A DNA stretch of 42,099 nt, from contig CALKEU010000001.1 in NCBI GenBank assembly GCA_938084565.1, forward strand, positions 266,131-308,229, read 5' to 3'. A model generated the notes under the pieces. The model did not search any database, was not told the origin of the DNA, and was given only the letters and a program-made list of their open reading frames with translations. The translations under genes and the position numbers were made by a program. Shown piece after piece: positions 19,098-27,750 of this stretch. The stretch is from Candidatus Kapaibacterium sp. Its GTDB lineage: Bacteria; Bacteroidota; Ignavibacteria; Kapaibacteriales; HRBIN21. The stretch's first letter is position 1. Every line of letters starts with the position of its first letter.

Positions 19098-20408
19098 ATG
19101 CCTGCCCATCCCTTGCGCCGTTCGCCCGAGCCTCTGGATGAGAAAGCCGGCTTCTATTGCGTCCGCGACCTTTCCTTAGCCGAAGAGGGTCGGAAACTCA
19201 TCGAATGGGCAGAAGCACGCATGCCCGTGCTCATGGAGTTACGGCGCCGGTACAGCGTCAGCAAACCCTTAGCAGGCTACCGTATCGCTGGCTGCCTGCA
19301 TGTTACCAAGGAAACAGCCGTTCTCATCCGCACCTTGATCGCTGCTGGAGCTGAAGTTGCCTGGTCGGGCTGTAATCCCCTGTCGACCAACGATATGGTC
19401 GCTGCTGCTCTCGCTGCCGACGGCGTTCGTATCTTCGCCTGGCACGGTAACACGGAGGATTTCTACTGGTGCATCGAGCGTACGCTCGACATCGAGCCTC
19501 AGCTCGTTCTCGACGACGGCGCGGATTTGATCACCACCCTGCACGAGCATCGGCCAGAGTTGGCCGCACGGCTGATCGGAGGCACCGAGGAGACTACCAC
19601 TGGGGTCAATCGCCTCCGTGCCCGAGCCCGCCAAGGTAAGCTGGCCTTCCCCGTCATCGCTGTCAATGACGCCGAGACAAAGTGGGATTTCGATAACGTC
19701 TACGGCACCGGGCAATCGACCATCGACGGAATCCTGCGGGCCACTGCTATCATGCTGGCAGGCAAGACGTTCGTCGTAGCTGGCTACGGGCATTGCGGCT
19801 CCGGGGTTGCACGCCGTGCTCGCGGTATGGGGGCTCGAGTCATCGTCACAGAGGTCCGTCCTATTGCAGCGCTCAAAGCTGTCCTCGAAGGCTTCGAGGT
19901 CATGCCCATGGATGAAGCCGCCCGCCTCGGAGATATCTTCTGTACAGCCACCGGCATGCGCGATGTGATCCGAGGCCACCACTTCGAGCTCATGAAAGAT
20001 GGCGCTATCCTCTGCAATACCGGCCACTACGACGTGGAAATCAATATCCCTGAACTGGAAGCCCTCGCACTGAGCAAACGTAACGTACGCCCGAACTGTA
20101 CCGAGTACACCCTCCGCACAGGGAAACGCCTCTACCTCCTTGCCCAAGGCCGCCTCGTCAACCTCGCCGCCGCCGAAGGCCATCCCCCAGAGGTCATGGA
20201 CATGTCCTTTGCCAATCAATTTCTGGCGCACCTCTACCTGGTTGAAACTGCTCGACGCGGCGAACACCTCCCCCCTGACGTCCTACCTATCCCAGCATCG
20301 CAGGACGAATTCGTTGCCCGCATGAAGCTGGAAACTATGGGCATCCGCATCGATGAACTGACCCCTGAGCAGCTCCGCTACCGTGACGACTACTTGGCGG
20401 GCACCTAA
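19098..20408 (+). CDS. ahcY: S-adenosylhomocysteine hydrolase, short form
   Basis: NAD-dependent enzyme splitting S-adenosylhomocysteine into adenosine and homocysteine. 436 residues. Visible motifs: LHVTKETAVLI, SGCNPLSTND, the NAD-binding GYGHCGSGVARRARGMGA, GDIFCTATGMRDVI and the C-terminal RYRDDY. It resembles the Thermotoga/archaeal type, which is shorter than the roughly 470-residue enzymes of many mesophilic bacteria because it lacks their insertion. That is consistent with, but does not prove, a thermophilic host. The GYGHCGSG loop has Ser where many members have Lys. It forms an operon with metK. Its stop lies 2 nt from that of the convergent cheR gene. Confidence 0.96.
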   Translation: MPAHPLRRSPEPLDEKAGFYCVRDLSLAEEGRKLIEWAEARMPVLMELRRRYSVSKPLAGYRIAGCLHVTKETAVLIRTLIAAGAEVAWSGCNPLSTNDMVAAALAADGVRIFAWHGNTEDFYWCIERTLDIEPQLVLDDGADLITTLHEHRPELAARLIGGTEETTTGVNRLRARARQGKLAFPVIAVNDAETKWDFDNVYGTGQSTIDGILRATAIMLAGKTFVVAGYGHCGSGVARRARGMGARVIVTEVRPIAALKAVLEGFEVMPMDEAARLGDIFCTATGMRDVIRGHHFELMKDGAILCNTGHYDVEINIPELEALALSKRNVRPNCTEYTLRTGKRLYLLAQGRLVNLAAAEGHPPEVMDMSFANQFLAHLYLVETARRGEHLPPDVLPIPASQDEFVARMKLETMGIRIDELTPEQLRYRDDYLAGT

Positions 20409-20410
20409 TC

Positions 20411-21304
20411 TTACTCGGGCTTCCAGTACGCTAGTGCTCGCGGGAAGTGGACCAGTTGGAGCCGATCCGTCATGTGCGAGAGCGTCTCCGCAGCTCCCAC
20501 GAAGAGGTATCCACCGGGCAAGAGCTGTTCGCAGAGTGCCTCCACAACTCGGCGGCGTACTTCCGGGGCAAGGTACAAGAGTACATTGCGGCAGAAGAGC
20601 ACATCAACTGGCCCGACAGCACGCACGCTATCCTCATCGACGAGGTTCAGCAGCTGAAAGCGCACCACCGACCGGATCTCCGGCACCACTTCGTACTCCC
20701 CCCATACCTCCCGGAGATATCCCTTATACACCTCCGGCATTCCGTGGAGACTCGGAGCACGATAGCGCCCCCGTTGTGCCCGAGCAATGGCCTCTGAACT
20801 GAGATCCGTACCGAGAATCTCCACCGGTATGTGGGGAAAGACCGGGTGAAAGTCCCGGTGGACAACCATGGCCATCGAATAGGCCTCCTCTCCCGTAGCA
20901 CAGCCAGCACTCCAGAGGCGCAAACGTCCCCGCTTGGAAGCAAGCTCGGGTAAAATCTGACGCCCTAAGGCGGCAAAATGCTCCGGAGTGCGAAAGAAAT
21001 GGGTCTCAACGACCACAATGCTGTTGAGGAGCTCCTGATGTTCCTGCACCGTCTGCGGCGTGGCGCCGGTAATGTAGTCCAAGTACTCCTCAAAGCTCCT
21101 CAGACCGAGAAGCTGCATCCGGCGAAGCAGACGGACCTTGAGGAAGTAGCGGTGAGTGTCGGCAACGAAAAGACCGCTGAGCTGATAAATGAAGTCTCGC
21201 AAGCGGGCAAAGGTCTGCAGTCGTAGAGGTGGCTCCTGCGTTGCTGCTTCGGCAAAAGGGATAAATGCGTCCGGCGGCGTAAAGCGGAGCAACAGAACGG
21301 ACAT
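20411..21304 (-). CDS. cheR: CheR-type protein-glutamate methyltransferase (orphan)
   Basis: SAM-dependent methyltransferase of the chemoreceptor-methylating family. 297 residues from the ATG at 21304, which forms TGATG with the preceding stop; GTG 21307 would add one residue. The N-terminal helical CheR_N domain (about 25-85) is followed by THFFR, the SAM site SAGCATGEEAYSMAM, GTDLSSEAIARA with GRYR, and DVLFCRNVLLYL. No C-terminal receptor-binding pentapeptide or TPR region is seen. There is no CheB, receptor or CheA in the window, so the methylated target is unknown. It is the last gene of a tightly packed minus-strand set behind a DUF342 protein and a sigma-54 two-component pair. Confidence 0.93.
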   Translation of the reverse strand: MSVLLLRFTPPDAFIPFAEAATQEPPLRLQTFARLRDFIYQLSGLFVADTHRYFLKVRLLRRMQLLGLRSFEEYLDYITGATPQTVQEHQELLNSIVVVETHFFRTPEHFAALGRQILPELASKRGRLRLWSAGCATGEEAYSMAMVVHRDFHPVFPHIPVEILGTDLSSEAIARAQRGRYRAPSLHGMPEVYKGYLREVWGEYEVVPEIRSVVRFQLLNLVDEDSVRAVGPVDVLFCRNVLLYLAPEVRRRVVEALCEQLLPGGYLFVGAAETLSHMTDRLQLVHFPRALAYWKPE

Positions 21305-22218
21305 CACACGCGCTCTGCTTCTTCCGACTGAGACGGACCATCCTCAGCTACAGGCTCTAGGACAATCCGCATGCCATCGCTCGTGAAGCGCACCCCCAAG
21401 AGCTCCGAGGGCACCTGGTAGATCACCCCGTGGATCGATACAATGGTATCGGCTGGGACATTTTCACAGACCTCAATAATTGGCCGCTGCACTGCCACAC
21501 CATAGCTCCGGAGCTCAATTTCCTGGAGCTGTTCGTGCAATTGACCATATTCCCTCTGCAGGCGCTGGACGTGCTCGGATAGCCGTCGATGTCGGTCTGC
21601 CAGGAGGGTCTCGAGCTCCTGGTGTACGAGCCGAAGCCGTTCACGGAGCTCCCGCAACTGCTGACGCCAATACTGCTGCTCCATCTGCTGCAAGTAGGGG
21701 GTCCCGATGGAGAGCATGAGAGCATTCTCCCCAAAGGCTCCCCGCAATTGTCGTACCCGAATGGACTCTCGGGCAACGACTTGTCCACCGAAGAGTACCG
21801 CTTCCTCGGCCTCAATCCGTGCTGCCTGCAGATTACTGAAGCGCGCTTCCGTCCGCAGGATGAGACGTTCCCGAGCCAGGACCATCGAGTAGACAGCTGA
21901 GTGGAGCACTGCATCCTTCAGTGCTACAACGACAGCATGCGAACACCACCCGGCGATCGTTACATTCCCCAATGCCACCAGGTGAGCGTTGTAGAGATCG
22001 GACTCACAGACGACGTCTCCCGTCGCAATCACCGACGCATTCTCGAGACGCTCCGGGATAGACAAGTGTAGCGCTTCGACCACTCGTACTTCTCCCGGCA
22101 GCACCTTGTCGAGCTTTTCTTCGAGCGCGCCTTCAGGTGTGGGCTCTCCGCGGATGTGGCAGAGCAAGAAGCGCTGAATATGCCCGAGGAGGTGCTCCGG
22201 GAGCTCGCGAAGGCTCAT
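21304..22218 (-). CDS. Short DUF342 / FapA-like protein with coiled coil
   Basis: 304 residues. Residues about 45-155 form a run of short hydrophobic beta strands with turns (ASVIATGDVVCESDL, ALGNVTIAG, AVLFGGQVVARESIRVRQL), the parallel beta-helix typical of DUF342/FapA and polymer-forming cytoskeletal proteins. A coiled coil follows (about 170-240, rich in Gln, Glu, Arg and Leu), then a small beta-rich tail. FapA proteins are usually over 500 residues, so this is a short version lacking most of the N-terminal region. FapA-type proteins affect flagellar placement or membrane-related scaffolding in some bacteria; the role here is not known. It overlaps the upstream regulator (ATGA) and the downstream cheR. 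Confidence 0.7.
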   Translation of the reverse strand: MSLRELPEHLLGHIQRFLLCHIRGEPTPEGALEEKLDKVLPGEVRVVEALHLSIPERLENASVIATGDVVCESDLYNAHLVALGNVTIAGWCSHAVVVALKDAVLHSAVYSMVLARERLILRTEARFSNLQAARIEAEEAVLFGGQVVARESIRVRQLRGAFGENALMLSIGTPYLQQMEQQYWRQQLRELRERLRLVHQELETLLADRHRRLSEHVQRLQREYGQLHEQLQEIELRSYGVAVQRPIIEVCENVPADTIVSIHGVIYQVPSELLGVRFTSDGMRIVLEPVAEDGPSQSEEAERV

Positions 22219-23666
22219 TGGAACTGCTTCGGGTCTATGTCGTACACCTTCAGGCGGTACTCTAGCTTGTCGCGCGTGATACGCAGCAGCTTAGCCGCTT
22301 TCGACACATTGCCCTTCGCATACCGCAGAGCTTGCTGGATGAGGTCCTTGATGATCTCATCGTAAGAAGCCCCATAAGGCGAAATGGCCAGGAAGTGCTC
22401 CCCCGGCGGCAGCTCGAAGCGCTTGAGCATGTCGAAGCTCTCCGAGGTCGGGCCAAACGTGCGTGTCCGCAGAAAATGGAGGGTCTCACGGGTGATAACC
22501 TCAGATTGCTCTAGCAACACGGCACGTTCGATGGCATTGCGCAGCTCCCGCACGTTACCCCGCCATGGATACGCCAGGAGCAGGGAGACCGCCTCCGGTG
22601 CAAATCCGGTAATACGCTTGTTGAACCTTCGGTTGAACTCATCGACAAAGGCCGTCGCCAGTGGGAGAATGTCCTCCGGACGCTCCCGCAGCGGAGGGAC
22701 TGTAATGACAGCCACGTTGAGGCGATAGTAGAGATCCTCCCGGAATCTCCCTTCACGGACCATCTGCTCTAAGTCCCGATTGGTAGCCGCAATGACCCGG
22801 ACGTCGACTTGAATCTCCTCCCGACCCCCTAAGCGGTAAAAACTTCGATCTTGCAGCACTCGTAGGAGCTTGACTTGCAACTCCAACGGCAGCTCCGAGA
22901 TCTCGTCCAAAAAGATGGTGCCACGGTCTGCTAACTCGAACTTGCCGGGGTGGACCCGTTCAACGGCACCGGTGAAAGCTCCCCGCTCGTAGCCAAAGAG
23001 CTCGCTTTCGGCAAGCTCGCGCGGGATAGCCCCGCAATTGATGACCACAAACGGTCCCGAGGCCCGAGGAGAGTGCCGATGGATATAGCGGGCTAGAAGC
23101 TCTTTGCCCGTCCCCGTTTCTCCGACAATGAGCACGGTTGTATCGACCGCCGCCACGGTCTGTGCCAGTGCCAATGCCGAACGCAATCCCTCGGAGACAG
23201 CAATGATGTCATGGGGATGCTCCAGGCGCAACTGCTCCTCTAACAGCTGCACGCGACGGCGGAGATCATGATGGCGGAGAGCCCGCTCAATGGCTATCTC
23301 CAACTGCTCGATCTCGATGGGTTTGACGATGAAATCCTCCGCCCCAAGCTTCATCGCCCGTACGGCCATTTTGACGTCGCAAAAGGCCGTGATTACGATG
23401 ACCGGGGTTGTGAATCCCTCTTCGCGCAGCTTCTCCAACACATCGAGCCCATTGTACTGCCCCAGGAAGATGTCCAACAAGACCAAATCAGGCCGCAGAA
23501 TGGGAAACTGCTCGAAGACCGAGACCGGATCCTTTAACCAGTGGACCTTCCGATAGCGTCGAGCCAGATAGCTCTGCAGCGACGCCCCAAGCTGTGGATC
23601 GTCTTCGACGATGAGCAACGTGTAGTGCGCAACGTTCTGCTGCACGGGTGCTACACCCTTTACCAT
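22215..23666 (-). CDS. NtrC-family sigma-54-dependent response regulator
   Basis: 483 residues from the ATG at 23666; the open frame to 23702 lies inside the kinase gene. The receiver domain (about 14-130) starts LLIVEDDPQ and has the phosphoacceptor Asp in LVLLDIFLG and Lys in FIVKPIE. The AAA+ domain has Walker A GETGTGKE, the sigma-54-contacting loop GAFTGA, Walker B TIFLDEI and the arginine-finger region [14 protein letters not shown]-terminal Fis-type helix-turn-helix ([20 protein letters not shown]) binds DNA. It activates transcription by sigma-54 RNA polymerase when phosphorylated. It overlaps the kinase gene by 7 nt, its likely partner, and the DUF342 gene by 4 nt. Confidence 0.95.
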   Translation of the reverse strand: MVKGVAPVQQNVAHYTLLIVEDDPQLGASLQSYLARRYRKVHWLKDPVSVFEQFPILRPDLVLLDIFLGQYNGLDVLEKLREEGFTTPVIVITAFCDVKMAVRAMKLGAEDFIVKPIEIEQLEIAIERALRHHDLRRRVQLLEEQLRLEHPHDIIAVSEGLRSALALAQTVAAVDTTVLIVGETGTGKELLARYIHRHSPRASGPFVVINCGAIPRELAESELFGYERGAFTGAVERVHPGKFELADRGTIFLDEISELPLELQVKLLRVLQDRSFYRLGGREEIQVDVRVIAATNRDLEQMVREGRFREDLYYRLNVAVITVPPLRERPEDILPLATAFVDEFNRRFNKRITGFAPEAVSLLLAYPWRGNVRELRNAIERAVLLEQSEVITRETLHFLRTRTFGPTSESFDMLKRFELPPGEHFLAISPYGASYDEIIKDLIQQALRYAKGNVSKAAKLLRITRDKLEYRLKVYDIDPKQFQ

Positions 23667-24724
23667 CCTGCTTCCCCTGCAGCTGGAAGACGAACAATGC
23701 ACTGCGTTCCATGCCCCGGACGGCTCTCAATGAGCAGCTCGCCTCGGTGCTGAAGTAAGATGCGCCGAGCGATCGCTAAACCGAGCCCTGTCCCATGGGG
23801 CTTGCGGGTAAAGAAAGGCTCAAAAATGTGCGCCAGATCCTCCGGCGGGATCCCGACACCATCATCTGCGATGGAGACAACAACGTAGCGGCCCGAATCA
23901 AGCTCCTCATGAGTCGTGCTGAGCGTAATGCTTCCCTGCTCCTCGATGGCATCGGCAGCATTCGTGAGCAGGTTGACGAACACTTGTTGTAACTGACGCG
24001 CATCGCCGTAGACTGGTAGGGGCTCTGTAGCGTAATACCGGCGCAGAGTAACGCTCTTGCGGTACAGGAGCATCTGGATCAACTTCAAGGCCGCTTCGAG
24101 AATCTCATGCACGTCGTGGCGTTGCACAACCTGCGGAGCTGGTCTGGCAAAGTTGAGCGTGGTCTCAATAAGCTCGGCAATACGCTGAGCTCCCTGTAAG
24201 GCCATCTCAACCGAAGAGCTCCATGCAGCATCCTCTGGGATTGCACTCTTGACCACATGCAAATTGAGCTGTATTGCCGCCAGTGGATTTCGGATCTCAT
24301 GAGCCACTCCGACCAACAGCTGCCCAAGGAGAGCGAGCTTATCGGTCAGCACCAACCGTTCTACCAGACCCTGCTCCTGCTCGGTGCCTAACAGGAGTAT
24401 CCACAAGTATCCAGTTCCTCGGAACGAGGCCAGCCGCGCCTGTGCCTGTACAACGTGGGTGCGGCCATCAGGCAAGGAGAGCACCGCCTCGGCTCGGATG
24501 TGGCTTTCCGACGTCTTCTGCTGCAACAGTTTGTATAGCCGTCGGAATCCCGGCAGTGGCAGAGAGCGCAGCTGCTCGAGCGGAAGCCCAAGCATACGGG
24601 CAGCGGCTTCAGAGGCTTCCACCACTCTCCAATCCTCTACCCGGAGGAGCAGCCATGCCTGCGCCGCCTGCTCAAGGAGGAATCGATACCATTCCAGCTG
24701 ATTTACACGACGACCACGCCCCAT
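23660..24724 (-). CDS. Soluble PAS-domain sensor histidine kinase (NtrB-like)
   Basis: 354 residues from the ATG at 24724, which is preceded by GGGAAG; an ATG at 24793 would add 23 residues and overlap the upstream gene. No signal peptide or membrane segment, so it senses something in the cytoplasm. One PAS domain (about 10-115) contains VVEASEAAARMLGLP. The HisKA domain has the phosphorylated His in VAHEIRNPLAAIQ. The ATPase domain has NLLTNAADAIEEQG (N box), ADDGVGIPPED (G1), FEPFFTRK (F box) and GTGLGLAIARRI (G2). The organisation matches NtrB/AtoS/FlgS-type kinases paired with sigma-54 regulators, and the regulator gene follows with a 7-nt overlap. Confidence 0.94.
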   Translation of the reverse strand: MGRGRRVNQLEWYRFLLEQAAQAWLLLRVEDWRVVEASEAAARMLGLPLEQLRSLPLPGFRRLYKLLQQKTSESHIRAEAVLSLPDGRTHVVQAQARLASFRGTGYLWILLLGTEQEQGLVERLVLTDKLALLGQLLVGVAHEIRNPLAAIQLNLHVVKSAIPEDAAWSSSVEMALQGAQRIAELIETTLNFARPAPQVVQRHDVHEILEAALKLIQMLLYRKSVTLRRYYATEPLPVYGDARQLQQVFVNLLTNAADAIEEQGSITLSTTHEELDSGRYVVVSIADDGVGIPPEDLAHIFEPFFTRKPHGTGLGLAIARRILLQHRGELLIESRPGHGTQCIVRLPAAGEAGW

Positions 24725-24746
24725 CACATCTTCCCGGTGCACCACT

Positions 24747-25658
24747 TCAGAGACGTCTTCGCTTGGCCAGGTACTGGCGCAAAACTCGATCAAAGGGCGT
24801 CGTGGTGTCCACGGGGAAAAAGTCTATCCCGTACTCAGCACATCCGGTCGAAAGGCGCCGTTGATGGAGCTCGAAGGCACGGCGATAGGCATCCCGCAGG
24901 AAGGAGGGATGAACCGCCATGCGGTCCCCTGTCTCCATGTCGCGAAACTCCGCCAGACGGCTCAGGTCGAAGGTACGCTCGACCGGTTCGAGCACCTGCA
25001 GGGCGATGACTTCATGCTTCTGTGCTCGCAGTCGCCGGAGAGCAGCGACACTCCGCTCAGCATCATCGAGGAAGTCGCTGATGACGACCACAAGACTGCG
25101 TCGTCGCAGACGTTCTGTAAGCTCGGCCAAAGCTACAGCAATGTCGGTCTGCCCAGCTGGTTCTGCCTGCTCGAGCAGTTCGAGTATATCCCGAAATTGG
25201 GATGCCCGGGCGCTCGGCGGGCGATAGGTGCGCAGAGTTGTGTCATAGAGCGCTATCCCGACCGCATCCTTCTGCCGAAGCAACAAGTAGCCTAAAGCTG
25301 CTGCGCACAGGGCTGCATACCCCCACTTCGGCATAGGGCTCTCGTAACGGAAGCCCATGGAGGCACTACAGTCGAGCGCAATCACCGTGCGTACGTTTGT
25401 CTCTTCCTCGAACTGCTTCACATAGAGCCGCTCTGTACGGGCGTACACTTTCCAGTCGATCAACCGCGGCTCATCTCCCGGCTGGTACTGGCGATATTCC
25501 GCAAACTCTACACTGAAGCCGTGGTAGGGCGACCGGTGGAGCCCCACCAGGAACCCCTCCACGACGTAGCGAGCACGCAATTCCAGAGAACTCAACCGCG
25601 TCAAGAGCTCCGGTTTGAGGCTCTCGCGCCAAGACGTCTCTTCACTATAGAGAGCCAT
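24747..25658 (-). CDS. DUF58 protein with von Willebrand factor A-like fold
   Basis: 303 residues from the ATG at 25658; the open frame upstream of it belongs to the preceding gene. The DUF58 core SVEFAEYRQYQPGDEPRLID is at about 50-70. A vWA-like domain follows with the MIDAS motif DCSASMGF at about 98-105, GQTDIAVAL and VVVISDFLDD. DUF58 proteins usually sit beside a MoxR-type AAA+ ATPase in MoxR/vWA chaperone-like systems; none is present here. No membrane segment. It is downstream of a carboxylate-amine ligase gene (22 nt) and upstream of the histidine kinase (22 nt), apparently in the same transcript. Confidence 0.9.
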   Translation of the reverse strand: MALYSEETSWRESLKPELLTRLSSLELRARYVVEGFLVGLHRSPYHGFSVEFAEYRQYQPGDEPRLIDWKVYARTERLYVKQFEEETNVRTVIALDCSASMGFRYESPMPKWGYAALCAAALGYLLLRQKDAVGIALYDTTLRTYRPPSARASQFRDILELLEQAEPAGQTDIAVALAELTERLRRRSLVVVISDFLDDAERSVAALRRLRAQKHEVIALQVLEPVERTFDLSRLAEFRDMETGDRMAVHPSFLRDAYRRAFELHQRRLSTGCAEYGIDFFPVDTTTPFDRVLRQYLAKRRRL

Positions 25659-25680
25659 ACCCCTGCCTGCCTTAAGGAGA

Positions 25681-26892
25681 CTATTCCGATGGGTTGGACA
25701 CGACCGGCTTGAGAAGCCCAAGGTAGGGAGTTGCGTCCTCGAGCAAATCGCGCATCGTCTCCGTATGGATGTATCGGACAACCTCGTACAGCGACCCTGT
25801 CTCACGCCAGACCCTGAGCTGCCGATCAGCTCCGGTGCCCATTTCTAGGATGTTGTAAATGTACTCCACCTCTCGGCGGGTCCCAAGCTCATCGAGGACA
25901 TCGTCGACAAACTGCAGGAGTTCACAGATGAGCTCTCGCGCCGGCAACTCCTGCTGCTTCCCAAAGTCGATGAGCTTGCCGTCCAACCCATATCGAACCG
26001 CGCGCCACTTGTTCTCCATGATGAGCGACCGGCGGTAGACGCGGAAGCTCATGTTCTTCTGGTACAGCGAGAATAACTTCGCTGCGATGGCCTGACAGAG
26101 GGCGGCCAAGGCAATTGTCTCATCAACCCGCATCGGCAGATCGCAGATACGGATCTCCAGCGTTGGGAAGAAAGGATGCGGGCGGATATCCCACCAGATC
26201 TTCTTGCCGTTGTCGATGCAGCCGGTGCGAATGAGGAGCTTGACGTAGTTTTCAAACTCAGCCCAGCTGGCGAAGAAATCGGGGAGGGCCGTTCGCGGAA
26301 AGCGTTCGAAAATCTTGGAGCGATAAGACTTCAGGCCCGTGTTCATCCCCATCCAGAAAGGCGAGTTGGTCGAGAGCGCCAGCACGTGGGGCAGGAAGTA
26401 GCGCATCACGTTCATGAGCTGGATTTGCGTCTCCCGATTCTCAATCCCGATGTGGATGTGTAAGCCGAAGATGAGCAGCGAACGCGCCAAGATCTGCATG
26501 TCCTCGACAATACCCAAGTAGCGCTCATCGGGATAGATCTCCTGCTCTTGCCACCGGGCAAAGGGATGCGTGCTGGCCGCACCGATGAGGAGCCCATTCT
26601 GGCGAGCTAAGTGGGCAACGATGGAGCGAATCTTGATGAGTTCCCAGCGGGCCTCCTGAATCGTCCGACACACGCCCGTGCCTACCTCCACGATAGAGCC
26701 ATGGAGCTCTGGTTTGATGTGCTCATGCAACACCATCCGTCCCTGGGAGAGGAGCTCCATGCCGATATGGGAGCGCAGATCGAGGGTTTGCGGGTCCAAA
26801 ATCATGTACTCCTCCTCAATCCCAATGGTGAAGCTCGGGCGCTCATAGGGATCGTACTCTTCTATCCGCGGGGTGACCTCCTCCGGCTTCAT
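25681..26892 (-). CDS. YbdK-like carboxylate-amine ligase (glutamate-cysteine ligase 2 family)
   Basis: 403 residues from the ATG at 26892; a longer frame exists but runs into the opposite gene. The N-terminal signature FTIGIEEEYMILDP is that of the GCS2/YbdK family, followed by HGSIVEVGTGVC, the His-rich FGLHIHIGIEN and NSPFWMGMNTGLKSYRSKIF. Family members join glutamate or another carboxylate to an amine with ATP; YbdK has weak glutamate-cysteine ligase activity, but the natural substrate is often unknown. So glutathione-like thiol synthesis is possible but not shown. No glutathione synthetase gene is adjacent. Divergent from the LpxH-like gene across a 76-nt gap with a strong inverted repeat. 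Confidence 0.88.
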   Translation of the reverse strand: MKPEEVTPRIEEYDPYERPSFTIGIEEEYMILDPQTLDLRSHIGMELLSQGRMVLHEHIKPELHGSIVEVGTGVCRTIQEARWELIKIRSIVAHLARQNGLLIGAASTHPFARWQEQEIYPDERYLGIVEDMQILARSLLIFGLHIHIGIENRETQIQLMNVMRYFLPHVLALSTNSPFWMGMNTGLKSYRSKIFERFPRTALPDFFASWAEFENYVKLLIRTGCIDNGKKIWWDIRPHPFFPTLEIRICDLPMRVDETIALAALCQAIAAKLFSLYQKNMSFRVYRRSLIMENKWRAVRYGLDGKLIDFGKQQELPARELICELLQFVDDVLDELGTRREVEYIYNILEMGTGADRQLRVWRETGSLYEVVRYIHTETMRDLLEDATPYLGLLKPVVSNPSE

Positions 26893-26942
26893 GGAAGGCA
26901 GAGCCGATGTGACACATCCTGCCCTTGAGACGTCTATTGGCA

Positions 26943-26960
26943 CGAAAGTACGCACTTTCG
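26943..26960. repeat. Inverted repeat between two divergent genes
   Basis: CGAAAGT-ACGC-ACTTTCG, a perfect 7-bp inverted repeat with a 4-nt spacer. It starts about 50 nt upstream of the ligase gene and ends 8 nt before the phosphatase ATG at 26969. It could be an operator or form a hairpin in the phosphatase leader that covers its start region. Its left arm also contains, on the minus strand, TACTTTCG, one base off the Bacteroidota -7 element, a possible promoter of the ligase gene. Confidence 0.5.
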
Positions 26961-26968
26961 GCAAGATT

Positions 26969-27736
26969 ATGGAGCGCATCTGCTTTGTGGGGGATGTTCA
27001 CCTAGGCTATGCAACCGATCCAGAGCGAGCAGGGCTTTTCTGCCGCTTCCTCAGAGCGGTGGCAGACTTCTGCGCTCATGTGGTCATCCTCGGCGATCTG
27101 TTCGACTTCTGGTTCGATTATCGCACCGTCATTCCGCGGGCATTTTGGCAAGCGGTTGCAGCTCTCGGGGAGCTACGCCAGCGCGGGATTACTGTCGACT
27201 ATCTCATGGGCAACCACGACTTTGGGCACTGGCGCTTCTTCCGTGACGAGCTTGGCATCGAACCGCACCGAGGGGATCTGGAGCGGCAATGGCATGGCAA
27301 GCGTTTCTACATCGCCCACGGGGACGGCAAAATGAAAGGGGAATGGGGCTATCTGGCTCTCCGCTGGCTCCTGCGCAATCGCGCTGCTCAAGGCCTCTAC
27401 CGCCTTCTCCATCCCGATGTCGGGATTGGGATTGCCCGCTGGGCCTCCCACCTGAGCCGCCGGCACGCCAGCGGCGGCTCGCAGCGACTCGTCGAGAGCC
27501 TAGAGAGCTTCGCACTACAGAAACTCCGCCAAGGGTTCGATGCCGTCGTGCTCGGCCATAGCCATGTCCCCGTGCTTAAAGCTCTCGATCGCGGATGGTA
27601 CCTCAATCCCGGAGGGTGGCTCGACCCTGAGCCCCGCTTTGCCTACTTCGATGGGCATCAGCTGCGCCTGATGCGTGTGCGAGAATTCATCGATGCAATC
27701 GGCCGAAATTCCTCTTCGTCTGCCATCTCGCTATAG
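26969..27736 (+). CDS. LpxH-like metallophosphatase (UDP-2,3-diacylglucosamine hydrolase family)
   Basis: 255 residues from the ATG at 26969; the upstream part of the frame is antisense to the divergent gene. Calcineurin-like phosphoesterase motifs in order: GDVHLG (8-13), [24 protein letters not shown] and the C-terminal GHSHVP. The GDLFDFW segment and a helical insert rich in Trp and Arg after HGD match LpxH-like enzymes of lipid A synthesis. Classic LpxH has GNRDF, whereas this has GNHDF, as in many Bacteroidota homologues, so a related phosphoesterase is possible. The dnaJ-like gene starts 14 nt downstream. Confidence 0.8.
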   Translation: MERICFVGDVHLGYATDPERAGLFCRFLRAVADFCAHVVILGDLFDFWFDYRTVIPRAFWQAVAALGELRQRGITVDYLMGNHDFGHWRFFRDELGIEPHRGDLERQWHGKRFYIAHGDGKMKGEWGYLALRWLLRNRAAQGLYRLLHPDVGIGIARWASHLSRRHASGGSQRLVESLESFALQKLRQGFDAVVLGHSHVPVLKALDRGWYLNPGGWLDPEPRFAYFDGHQLRLMRVREFIDAIGRNSSSSAISL

Positions 27737-27750
27737 CTCCCAGCGCAGCC

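Noticed and set aside
26938-26954. Sigma-54 -24/-12 promoter (TTGGCACGAAAGTACGC) before the LpxH-like gene
   Set aside because: The GG and GC elements are one base too far apart, and the second element reads TACGC rather than TTGC. Sigma-54 needs the strict spacing.
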